Made by a program: the position numbers and the translations under genes | In this document: positions 1-6,168 of the stretch, in pieces | Position numbering within the stretch: the stretch's first letter is position 1 | Layout: each line of letters begins with the position of its first letter | DNA from: Candidatus Aminicenantota bacterium | GTDB taxonomy: Bacteria; Acidobacteriota; Aminicenantia; Aminicenantales; JAFGBC01 | Direction of reading: 5' to 3' | Assembly (NCBI GenBank): GCA_016933355.1 | Contig: JAFGBC010000027.1 | Coordinates: forward strand, 1 to 6,531 | Length of the DNA: 6,531 nucleotides | The notes under the pieces: generated by a model | What the model was told of the DNA's origin: nothing | Databases searched by the model: none | What the model saw: the letters and a program-made list of their open reading frames with translations, nothing else

Positions 1-513
1 CCGCCGCCGGAGCCGCGTCCGGGGCAAGCCCAGCCCGTCCAGCCGCTTGTTGACGGCGTCCATCCCGACCCGGTCGATGAGGAGGTTCGTAGCCGTGTTA
101 TCGGAGAGGACGACCATCAAGACGGCGAGGTCCCGGACGGAGAGGGCGGGCGCGGGATCGCTCAAATAAAACAGGATGCCGCTTCCGGCCACCTTCTTTG
201 CGGCCGGCAGTTCGAGGCGTTCATCGAGGTTGAGCGCCCCCTCCTCGGCCCGCTTGAAGACCTCGAGCAGGATCGCGATCTTGATCGAGCTCGCCTGGGG
301 GAAGACCTCGTCCTCGTTCAGGAGAAAGGTTTTCCCCGTTTTAATGTCCTTGATCGCATAGCCCATCACGCCGTCCAGCGCCTCGGCGACGGCCCGCAGC
401 TCGGCCTCGAACTTCCGGTCGAGGACGGCGGCCTTGTCGACGGCGACCGCGGCGGCGGACAGGCTTAGAATCACAGCGCAGATCAGACACGTTATGACGG
501 CGATATTTTTCAT
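1..513 (-). CDS. Class A beta-lactamase-fold serine hydrolase, secreted (N-terminal part)
   Basis: The first 171 residues are present and the frame runs open off the left edge. Residues 1 to about 24 look like a Sec signal peptide: MKN, then a hydrophobic stretch, ending in AAAVAV before D26. There is no lipobox cysteine, so a free periplasmic protein is expected. The serine hydrolase motifs are visible: S75-S-I-K78 (SxxK, nucleophile and general base) and S137-D-N139. They are 62 residues apart, as in class A beta-lactamases. GSGIL at 110-114 and the TATNLLID run after SDN also fit the family. The omega-loop glutamate and the KTG motif lie outside the window, so hydrolysis of beta-lactams cannot be judged; a D,D-peptidase-like or other penicillin-recognising enzyme is possible. 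The start is chosen because GGAGGT (518-523) sits 4 bases upstream and the signal peptide begins there. Confidence 0.88.
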   Translation of the reverse strand, partial: MKNIAVITCLICAVILSLSAAAVAVDKAAVLDRKFEAELRAVAEALDGVMGYAIKDIKTGKTFLLNEDEVFPQASSIKIAILLEVFKRAEEGALNLDERLELPAAKKVAGSGILFYLSDPAPALSVRDLAVLMVVLSDNTATNLLIDRVGMDAVNKRLDGLGLPRTRLRRR

Positions 514-539
514 GATGACCTCCAGGACCGACGCTCTTC

Positions 540-569
540 ATGATAGGGGAGAAGCCGCTCCTATTGCAA
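540..569 (-). promoter_or_regulatory. Candidate sigma-70 promoter for the beta-lactamase-fold gene
   Basis: Read on the minus strand, TTGCAA (564-569) and TATCAT (540-545) are separated by 18 bases. This would place the transcript start near 533 and give a leader of about 20 bases. Both boxes deviate from consensus, so this is only a plausible match. Confidence 0.35.
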
Positions 570-758
570 GGCGACATCACCCGGTCTTCAGAAGGAGAAA
601 AGGGGAATTATGGGGCATCCGGCGGCTAAGGCTTGTTTTTAGAAGGCTGGCGCGCCATCTTTAGCGTGCGAGGACGCGGATGCCGCGATTCTTCGTCGGA
701 AGGCTGTTGTCGGCCCCCTCGTTGCCGAGGACGAGGGGAATGGGGGAGACGACGGAGG

Positions 759-798
759 CGGGAGGGGATCGCCGCGAGGGGCGGCGCTTCCCCTCCCG
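759..798. repeat. Two-part inverted repeat (hairpin), intergenic
   Basis: A perfect 10-bp stem (759-768 with 789-798, arms CGGGAGGGGA and TCCCCTCCCG) encloses a second 6-bp stem (770-775 with 781-786, CGCCGC and GCGGCG). The loop is GAGGG and there is only a small 1x2 bulge between the stems. It ends 62 bases before the -35 box of the rightward promoter. A mixed T-rich run (812-826) follows some distance away, so a terminator is possible, but neither flanking gene is transcribed toward it. A regulatory site or a structured element is equally possible. Confidence 0.6.
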
Positions 799-860
799 GT
801 CCCGACGGGGGATTTTGTGTTGTTTCATGGCCGGCGCGCCCGCCTAACTTATTTGCCCTC

Positions 861-888
861 TTGACTTTAATCTAATCGGTTCTATAAT
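861..888 (+). promoter_or_regulatory. Near-consensus sigma-70 promoter for the HTH/TPR - small ORF - radical SAM genes
   Basis: TTGACT (861-866) and a perfect TATAAT (883-888) are 16 bases apart, inside an AT-rich island in otherwise GC-rich DNA. The predicted transcript start is near 895, leaving a leader of about 30 bases before the ATG at 926. No convincing operator palindrome is visible between the boxes. Confidence 0.7.
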
Positions 889-925
889 TTCCTTATTGTC
901 GTCCTAGGGCCGACCCGAGGGATTC

Positions 926-2710
926 ATGAACGATCCGTGCCTGCTCCGGTCATGGAAGGAGATTTCGCGCTACCTGGGGTGCGACCGGAAAACCTGCGCC
1001 CGCTGGGAGACCGAATGCGGGCTTCCTGTGAGGCGCATCGATCCCGTGTCGCGGCGGTCCCGCGTCTTCGCCTATCAGTCCGAGGTCGATCAATGGCTGG
1101 TCGAAAAGAGAGCGATCGCGTCCTTAAGCCATCAGAAGACGCGGAGCGCGCGCGGTTTTTTCGTTCCGGCCGCTGCGGCCGGCCTCATCCTGGCGGCCGC
1201 CTTCCTCCTTAAGACGGCCGGGGTCATCGCGCCGTCGCCGCGCGTCCCTCTCCTGGCCGTCCAGTCGGTCCTGTCGTCCGGCTCCCCGGACGAAGACTAT
1301 TTCTTGGTCGAGGGCTTCCAGTCCGAGATCCAGCGGCGGCTCACGGCGTCGGGCCGACTCCAAATCTGCCGCCCGGCTTCGGCCGCCCTCCGGAAGGCTC
1401 TGGACGACGCGTCGCTGTCCGCGGCGGGACGTCCCGACTACACGCTGGAGAGCTCGCTGAAGAGAGTCCGCGATCGTCCCGCGCTCTCGGTTTCCCTCCG
1501 TCGGCGGCGCGGCAACGAGGTTCTCTGGAGCGGCGCCTACGAAGATCTCGCCGAGCGCTTGGGCGTCTGTTTACGCGACGTCTGCGACCATGTTTGCGCG
1601 GCTCTGAAGATCAAGCCTCCGGAACGGTCCGTTCCGACCCCTGAGCCTGCGAACGCCGACGACTTCGAGCCCTATCTGACGGCGCGGTTCCTCTTGAGCC
1701 GCGTCGCCGGCGACGCCGATGATCCCCTGATTCAGTCCGGCCGGGCGTCTTACTACAGCCTCCTGGACGACGAGGAGGCTAACGAGCTGGCCTTCAAGCT
1801 CTTCAATCAGCTGTTGGGCGGGAACCCTCGCTTCGCGCCGGCGATCCTGGGGCTGGCGCAATGCTATGTCAACAACGTCAACCTGGGCGTCGACGGCGAC
1901 CTGCGCTGGCTGGACAGGGCGGAGGAGAAGATCCGGCAGGCCGAGGCGATCGAACCCGGGCTCCCGGACTATGACCGGCTCCGGATCCAGTGCCTGATCC
2001 TGCGCGATATCCTGGACGGCGGGGACCGCTCCCAAGCCTGTTTCGCGCTCGCCGAGAAAGGACTGGCCGCCCACCCCCGGGACGCCGGCTTGAACGCGAT
2101 CGTCGGCTACGGCTGGTTCCTGGAGTTCGGCCGCAGCGGGCGCGACGACGATTTCGAGAAGGCTTTTCAATTCAAATGGAGGGCGTTCTGGGGCGACCCC
2201 GGCTCCACGGCCAACGTCGTCCTGGCCGAGCTCCTGATGCTCCGGGGCGACTTCGAAGAAGCCCTGAGAATCTGCAGCCTCATCCAGCCGGGTCCGCACG
2301 CCTACTGGCTCGACAACCGCAGGGCGGAGATCTATTTTTACATGGGGGAAGCGGACCGGAGCGAGGCGATTCTGGACGCTCAGACCGACCCTCGTGCCGA
2401 CCTGACCGGCCGCTACCTGCGCGGCATGATCGCCGCCGGCCGCAGGGACGCCTCCGCCGCCCGCCGGATCCTGGACGAGATCGACCGCCTCCACCCGCCC
2501 AAAGGGAGTCCGTTCGTCGACACGATCTGGTACGCTTCGATCCTGGCCGGCATCGGAGAATTCGCCGCGGCCGGCGAGGCGCTCCGGAAGTTCTCCGCCG
2601 ACCGGAAAGCGCAGACGATGCGGAATATCAACCAGCTCTATGTCGATATCAACCCCAACTTCGGCCCGATGCGAGGCCAGATGATCGTCGCCAAGAAAGG
2701 AAAACGCTGA
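926..2710 (+). CDS. Membrane-tethered HTH regulator-like protein with C-terminal TPR region
   Basis: A 594-residue protein. Residues 8-60 form an excisionase/MerR-like helix-turn-helix: SWKEISRYLG, then a Cys/Arg-rich recognition segment with RWE, then GLPVRR and a VFAYQSEVDQWL end. An Arg/Lys-rich stretch (61-77) precedes one transmembrane helix (about 78-101), so the HTH should be cytoplasmic and the rest periplasmic. Residues 108-228 resemble the FlgO/TolB-N-like domain often found in this architecture (DYFLVEGFQSEIQRRL). Residues 245-560 are helical and TPR-like, for example 286-315, 427-454, 461-484 and 536-558. The layout is CadC-like: DNA binding inside, sensing outside. The ATG follows GAGGG (917-921) and a strong promoter. 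It is first in a three-gene unit, and its TGA directly abuts the next ATG. Target DNA and ligand are unknown. Confidence 0.85.
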   Translation: MNDPCLLRSWKEISRYLGCDRKTCARWETECGLPVRRIDPVSRRSRVFAYQSEVDQWLVEKRAIASLSHQKTRSARGFFVPAAAAGLILAAAFLLKTAGVIAPSPRVPLLAVQSVLSSGSPDEDYFLVEGFQSEIQRRLTASGRLQICRPASAALRKALDDASLSAAGRPDYTLESSLKRVRDRPALSVSLRRRRGNEVLWSGAYEDLAERLGVCLRDVCDHVCAALKIKPPERSVPTPEPANADDFEPYLTARFLLSRVAGDADDPLIQSGRASYYSLLDDEEANELAFKLFNQLLGGNPRFAPAILGLAQCYVNNVNLGVDGDLRWLDRAEEKIRQAEAIEPGLPDYDRLRIQCLILRDILDGGDRSQACFALAEKGLAAHPRDAGLNAIVGYGWFLEFGRSGRDDDFEKAFQFKWRAFWGDPGSTANVVLAELLMLRGDFEEALRICSLIQPGPHAYWLDNRRAEIYFYMGEADRSEAILDAQTDPRADLTGRYLRGMIAAGRRDASAARRILDEIDRLHPPKGSPFVDTIWYASILAGIGEFAAAGEALRKFSADRKAQTMRNINQLYVDINPNFGPMRGQMIVAKKGKR

Positions 2711-2914
2711 ATGTCCAAGAGCCGCGTCATCAGAGTCACGCCCAACCTCATCCGCTGTCTTCAGGATCTCAAAGCCGCCCTGAAGGACCTCCCGCCCGGA
2801 GAGTCCCGGACGAGGGCCAAGGGCGCTCTCGACTACCTGGCCCGGACGTTCGCGGGCGAGCCTCAGCCCGGCCGGGGCCTGGCCTGCGACCCGCCGCGGA
2901 TCATCGTCCGCTGA
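2711..2914 (+). CDS. Small 67-aa protein, candidate substrate peptide of the adjacent radical SAM enzyme
   Basis: I do not recognise this protein family. It begins immediately after the TGA of the regulator gene, with AGGA (2698-2701) 9 bases upstream, and ends 3 bases before the radical SAM start, so it is likely cotranslated with both. The N-terminal two thirds (about 8-48) are charged and probably helical (LIRCLQDLKAALKDL, then ALDYLARTF). From residue 49 the tail is Gly/Pro-rich and likely unstructured: GEPQPGRGLACDPPRIIVR. The only cysteines are C16 and C59. A helical leader plus a short Gly/Pro/Cys tail, next to a SPASM radical SAM enzyme, suits a RiPP precursor. There is no signal peptide or membrane segment. 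It could instead be a small accessory or partner protein. That it is coding is fairly likely; the precursor role is inference. Confidence 0.65.
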   Translation: MSKSRVIRVTPNLIRCLQDLKAALKDLPPGESRTRAKGALDYLARTFAGEPQPGRGLACDPPRIIVR

Positions 2915-2917
2915 GGA

Positions 2918-3961
2918 ATGCGGCTCCGGCTGCTGTCCCTGACCGTCACGGACGACTGCAACTTCGCCTGCCGCTACTGCTATCAGTTGCGGCGGGCGAG
3001 GCGGATGACGGAGGCGGTCGCGCGGACGGCCGTCGACCTCTTCCTGCCGCTTCTGGCCCCCGGGGGGTTCATCTCCTTCTACGGCGGAGAGCCGCTGCTC
3101 GAGGTCGGTCTCATCCGCGAAACCGTGGCCGCCGCCCGCAGAGCGGGCCGGCGGGCGGGGATTCGGCCGCGCTTCGCCCTCACGACCAACGGAAGCCTAA
3201 TCGACGAGGAGACGTTCGGCTTCCTGGAGCGTGAGCGGTTTGCCGTGACCCTGAGCTTCGACGGGGCCGGGCAGGACGTTCAGAGGAAGGCCGGAAGCCG
3301 GACGCGCTTGCTCTCCCTCATCGACCGCATGGCGGCCTCGCCCCGCCTCCGCTTCGAGGTCAACAGCGTCTATACGCCCCGGAGCGTCGGGTCCCTGGCC
3401 GAAGACGTCCTGGGCCTTGTCGCGCGGGGCGTTCCGCTCGTTCATTTTGCCCTGGCCGCGGCCCAAGACTGGACGCCGCGCGACCTCGGCCGGCTGAGGC
3501 GCCAGGCGGACCGTTTGCGGGCGGACGTCATCGGACGCTACGGCCGTCTCGACCGCGGCCCGGTCGACAACTTCCGGGACGAGGCGGCGCTTCGCATCCG
3601 CGCCTGTAACGCCGGCCGGGACCGGCTGGCCGTGGACACGCGGGGACGAATCTGGGGCTGCGCCTTGTTCGCGGACCTGGACCGCGCCGGCGGCGGCGGG
3701 GCGGTCAGGCGGGGCTTCTCGTTCGGGACGGTCCGCCGGCCGGCTCTCCCGGGCGGGGCCGCTTTCCGGCGGGCCGCCGGCCGCTATGAGATGTTCGCGA
3801 TGGACCGCGCCGCAACGGCGCGCGGGCCGTGTTATCAGTGTCCCGACGTCGTCCGTTGCTGGGTGTGCCCGGTCCAGGCCGAGATGGCCGGAGGATCGTG
3901 GACGGCGATTCCCGAGGTCCTCTGCCGGCTGCGGAAGGCCTGTTGGGCCGGCCTCCGCTAG
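2918..3961 (+). CDS. Radical SAM/SPASM domain protein, putative peptide maturase
   Basis: A 347-residue cytoplasmic enzyme. The radical SAM 4Fe-4S motif is C14-x3-C18-x2-C21, followed by YGGEP (55-59), which contacts SAM, TTNGSL (89-94) and LSFDG (112-116). The C-terminal SPASM domain shows C230-x12-G-x4-C248, then C305-x2-C308-x5-C314-x2-C317 and, after 18 residues, C336, with an extra C342. These should carry auxiliary Fe-S clusters. The consensus is CX2CX5CX3C, so the last spacing is one residue short. Family members modify peptides or protein residues (thioether, C-C or formylglycine chemistry); the reaction here cannot be read from sequence. Its ATG lies 3 bases after the small gene's stop and has no well-spaced Shine-Dalgarno site (GAGG at 2913-2916 is too close), which suggests translational coupling. 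No RRE/PqqD-like domain is apparent. The TAG stop overlaps the opposing permease gene. Confidence 0.92.
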   Translation: MRLRLLSLTVTDDCNFACRYCYQLRRARRMTEAVARTAVDLFLPLLAPGGFISFYGGEPLLEVGLIRETVAAARRAGRRAGIRPRFALTTNGSLIDEETFGFLERERFAVTLSFDGAGQDVQRKAGSRTRLLSLIDRMAASPRLRFEVNSVYTPRSVGSLAEDVLGLVARGVPLVHFALAAAQDWTPRDLGRLRRQADRLRADVIGRYGRLDRGPVDNFRDEAALRIRACNAGRDRLAVDTRGRIWGCALFADLDRAGGGGAVRRGFSFGTVRRPALPGGAAFRRAAGRYEMFAMDRAATARGPCYQCPDVVRCWVCPVQAEMAGGSWTAIPEVLCRLRKACWAGLR

Positions 3962-4854
3962 GGCGCGGACGTCCCGGGCGCCGAAGGTCCCGGGACGCTC
4001 CGTCCCGAGGCCGCCGAGATGAACATCCAGGCCGAGGTGTAGAGGACGACGCCCAGGACGACCCACTTCATGACGGTGAGCGGCAGGGCTTTGACGATAT
4101 AGGCCGCGACCAGGACGCCGAGGATGCCGCAGACGGTCAGGGCCAGGGCGGCCTTGCGGTCGTAGGCCTTTTCCTTGACGAAGCGGGCGCTGCCGGCCGC
4201 CATCAGCATGGCCGTCGCCGTCATCATGATCGGGAAGGCCGTCTTAGGGTGCATGCCTAGGGCGTAGACCGTCGCCATGCAGGGCGCGTAGAAGCCGACG
4301 CCGATCGTCTGCAGGGCGCCGAAGATGAAGCTCATGGTCACGGCCACGGCCAGCTTCCAGCCCGATAGCCCGATCGCCTCCCCACCGACCGGGAACCAGC
4401 CGAGAAGCCCGGCCAGGATGACGAGGGCGACGACCAGGAGCCCGAAGCCCATGCCCAGCTGGATCCGGCGCCTTGACATCCGGGCGACGACGCCGGCGCC
4501 GAGGACCGCGCCGAGCGGCGAGGCGGTCGACATGGCGGCCAGGGTCAGGGGCTCGACGCTCACGACGGCCATGAACAGGAAAGCCTGGGTGACGGTGGGC
4601 AGCGTGTTCCCGACGTTCATCGTGCCGGGGATGATCCGGTCGTCGACGAGCCGGAAGAACTTGAAGATCGCCGTCTGCTGGGCGAAGCTGCCGATGCCCA
4701 GCGTGTCGAGCAGGTTGGTGAAGAAGCCCGTCGCGCCCAGCCCGGCCCAGGGCGCCGTCGAGAAGGTGTCCCGCCGGCGGACGACGTCGACCAGGTAGTA
4801 GGACCCGAACAAGGCGGTCAGGACGCCGAGGACGGTCTTGAGGATAACGACCAT
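3958..4854 (-). CDS. TauE/SafE-family (DUF81) membrane permease
   Basis: A 298-residue integral inner-membrane protein with about eight hydrophobic helices, spread over about 1-22, 38-60, 86-127, 133-157, 167-200, 205-224, 235-256 and 262-282. The family's internal twofold repeat is visible: GFFTNLLDTLGIGSF (43-57) with IPGTMNVGNTLP (75-86) in the first half, and GVGFYAPCMATVYALG (185-200) with KTAFPIMMTATA (204-215) in the second. Family members export sulfite, sulfoacetate or other small organosulfur anions; the substrate here is not determined. After the last helix there is a short Gly/Pro/Ser/Ala tail (284-298) encoded by a repetitive GTCCCGGG-rich stretch. The ATG is one base after the pfp stop codon, with GAGG (4861-4864) 6 bases upstream inside pfp, so the two genes are very likely cotranscribed and coupled. 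Confidence 0.9.
   Translation of the reverse strand: MVVILKTVLGVLTALFGSYYLVDVVRRRDTFSTAPWAGLGATGFFTNLLDTLGIGSFAQQTAIFKFFRLVDDRIIPGTMNVGNTLPTVTQAFLFMAVVSVEPLTLAAMSTASPLGAVLGAGVVARMSRRRIQLGMGFGLLVVALVILAGLLGWFPVGGEAIGLSGWKLAVAVTMSFIFGALQTIGVGFYAPCMATVYALGMHPKTAFPIMMTATAMLMAAGSARFVKEKAYDRKAALALTVCGILGVLVAAYIVKALPLTVMKWVVLGVVLYTSAWMFISAASGRSVPGPSAPGTSAP
3991..4007. repeat. Short GC hairpin at the convergent gene ends
   Basis: CGGGACG (3991-3997) and CGTCCCG (4001-4007) form a 7-bp stem with a CTC loop. It lies 30 bases past the radical SAM stop and inside the last codons of the permease gene. Related copies of GTCCCGGG occur at 3971-3978 and 3987-3994. There is no T-run on either side, so it is at best a weak bidirectional terminator. 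Confidence 0.35.
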
Positions 4855-4855
4855 G

Positions 4856-6061
4856 TTAGGCCTCGCTCGTGACGAGAAAGAGCGGCTTGTGACGGAAGCT
4901 TTTATAGAGGGGGCGCAGCCGCTCCCGGTTGTAAGTCGTCTCGACGTCGACGACCTTTTTGGTGCTGGTTACGACGTCGATCGGGACGTCGTCGTACTGG
5001 CCGTTCCGCAGGCCGACCATGCGGCCGGTCCGGCCCTCGAGCATCAGGTCCAGGGCGAGGTTGCCGTAGGCCATCGGGACGATCGAATCCACGGCGTCGG
5101 GGTCGCCGCAGCGGACGAGGTAGCTCAGGCGCTGGGAGATGACGTTGATGCGGCGGCCGTTGTTGAAGCGGGGCGAGAGGTCTTTGAGGTGGCCCGAGAT
5201 CCGGTCGCCGATCCCGCCCAGCTTGCGGTGGCCGTACATGTCCTTCTCGTCGCCCGAGAAAACCATGCTCCCGCCCTCCATGACGGCGCCCTCGGAGACG
5301 ATCGCGACCGAATACAGGCTCGGGTTCTCCTTGCGGTCCTCGGTCAGGAGCTCGCAGAGCCACTCGACGTGGAAGGGGGATTCGGGGATCAGGCAGCGGC
5401 TGGCCGCGCCGGCCATGGTCGGCAGAAGAGCCGTGAACCCGGCGTAGCGGCCGAAGACCTCGATGACCAGGAAGCGCTCGTGCGACCCGGCCGTCGTCCG
5501 CAGGGTGTGGGTCAGCGAGATCGTCCGCGTGACGCAGGTCGAGAACCCGATGCAGTAGTCGGTCCCCGGGACGTCGTTGTCCATGGTCTTGGGGATGGCG
5601 ATGACCCGGACGCCTTTGCGGTGGAGGTGGGCGCCGTAGCTCAGGGTGTCGTCGCCCCCGATCGGGATCAGCGTGTCGATCCCCAAATAGTCGAGGTTCT
5701 TGAGGACCTCCTCGGTCAGGTCGTTGGTCGGGGCGGTGTAGCGGTCCCGGAGATGGGGGGGGACGTTGACGTCGGGGATATGGCTTGGCCGCGTCCGCGA
5801 GGTGTGGAGGAAGGTTCCGCCCGACCGCCCGGTCCGGTTGACGATCTCCTCGGTCAGGTGGACGAAGTGCTCGTTGTTGTCGTGGTCTTTGTCGCGGACC
5901 ATGTCGATCAGCCCGGCCCAACCGCGCCGGATGCCGACGACTTCATAGCCTTCGTGGAGGGCGCGGATGGTCACGGCCCGGATGGCCGGGTTGAGGCCGG
6001 GGACGTCCCCGCCCCCGGTCAGGATCCCGATCCGTCCCTTGCTGCGCGTCGTAGAGCTCAT
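4856..6061 (-). CDS. pfp: Diphosphate-dependent 6-phosphofructokinase
   Basis: A 401-residue PFK-family enzyme interconverting fructose 6-phosphate and fructose 1,6-bisphosphate in the cytoplasm. Motifs in order: LTGGGDVPGLNPAIRA (14-29, phosphate-binding loop), PIGGDD (133-138), PKTMDND (157-163) with catalytic D161, EVFGR (201-205), SEG (256-258) and SYLVRCGD (313-320), where R317 aligns with the sugar-phosphate-binding arginine. ATP enzymes such as E. coli PfkA have Gly at the second position of the GGDG motif and Gly in PGTIDND. Here both are replaced, by D138 and K158, the combination known to mark PPi-dependent enzymes. ATP use is therefore unlikely but untested. The frame extends 22 codons further upstream to an ATG at 6127, but that extension is low-complexity and begins about at the predicted transcript start. 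The ATG at 6061 has AGGAG 8 bases before it and is preferred. It is followed directly by the permease gene. Confidence 0.93.
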   Translation of the reverse strand: MSSTTRSKGRIGILTGGGDVPGLNPAIRAVTIRALHEGYEVVGIRRGWAGLIDMVRDKDHDNNEHFVHLTEEIVNRTGRSGGTFLHTSRTRPSHIPDVNVPPHLRDRYTAPTNDLTEEVLKNLDYLGIDTLIPIGGDDTLSYGAHLHRKGVRVIAIPKTMDNDVPGTDYCIGFSTCVTRTISLTHTLRTTAGSHERFLVIEVFGRYAGFTALLPTMAGAASRCLIPESPFHVEWLCELLTEDRKENPSLYSVAIVSEGAVMEGGSMVFSGDEKDMYGHRKLGGIGDRISGHLKDLSPRFNNGRRINVISQRLSYLVRCGDPDAVDSIVPMAYGNLALDLMLEGRTGRMVGLRNGQYDDVPIDVVTSTKKVVDVETTYNRERLRPLYKSFRHKPLFLVTSEA

Positions 6062-6069
6062 GGATGTTA

Positions 6070-6074
6070 CTCCT
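6070..6074 (-). promoter_or_regulatory. Shine-Dalgarno site deciding the pfp start
   Basis: AGGAG on the minus strand, 8 bases before the ATG at 6059-6061. This site supports the shorter 401-residue protein over the 423-residue frame that starts at 6127. Confidence 0.75.
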
Positions 6075-6132
6075 GCAGGCCGCCGCGGCGACGCGCCCCA
6101 CGGGTCGTCGCCGGCCGCCGCGACCATGGGAC

Positions 6133-6162
6133 ATCATAAAGGAAAAGGCGGGCAAATTCCAA
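6133..6162 (-). promoter_or_regulatory. Candidate sigma-70 promoter for pfp and the permease
   Basis: On the minus strand, TTGGAA (6157-6162) and TATGAT (6133-6138) are 18 bases apart, in a locally AT-rich gap between the epimerase stop and pfp. The predicted transcript start near 6126 gives a leader of about 65 bases. No riboswitch-like fold was recognised in that leader. Confidence 0.5.
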
Positions 6163-6168
6163 CGGCAT

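Larger units (their letters stand above)
514..925. other. Intergenic region between divergent genes
   Basis: About 410 bases without a credible gene. The open frames here (for example 633-875 on +) have low-complexity Arg/Gly/Pro translations, no Shine-Dalgarno site and no recognisable domain. The region contains a weak leftward promoter (540-569), a purine-rich G-tract stretch (735-781), a strong hairpin (759-798) and an AT-rich island from about 846 to 900 that holds a near-consensus rightward promoter. The octamer GGCGCGCC occurs twice, at 649-656 and 833-840. Confidence 0.7.

Noticed and set aside
735..781. Possible G-quadruplex (several GGG/GGGG tracts)
   Set aside because: Loops of 10-13 bases break the canonical pattern; the overlapping hairpin explains much of the G-richness.
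649..840. Two copies of GGCGCGCC as a repeat pair
   Set aside because: An 8-base GC palindrome occurring twice in GC-rich DNA is not notable by itself, and the flanks differ.
633..875. 80-codon open frame in the intergenic region
   Set aside because: Non-ATG start, no Shine-Dalgarno site, Arg/Gly-rich translation; it also runs through the hairpin and into the promoter.
1571..2494. 307-codon open frame on - antisense to the TPR region
   Set aside because: Low-complexity Val/Gln/Arg/Ala composition with no motif; the + strand has the HTH/TPR protein with promoter and Shine-Dalgarno site.
1990..3234. Long 414-codon open frame on + overlapping the regulator, small ORF and radical SAM genes
   Set aside because: It is Arg/Pro/Gly-rich with no domain, and spans three well-supported genes in another frame; an out-of-frame shadow caused by high GC.
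6062..6127. 22-residue N-terminal extension of pfp starting at 6127
   Set aside because: It has no Shine-Dalgarno site, begins at the predicted transcript start, and is not needed for the fold; the ATG at 6061 has AGGAG at a good distance.
4838..6139. 433-codon open frame on + antisense to pfp
   Set aside because: Val/Asp/Ala-rich composition is what antisense of GC-rich coding DNA gives. The opposite strand encodes all the PFK motifs.
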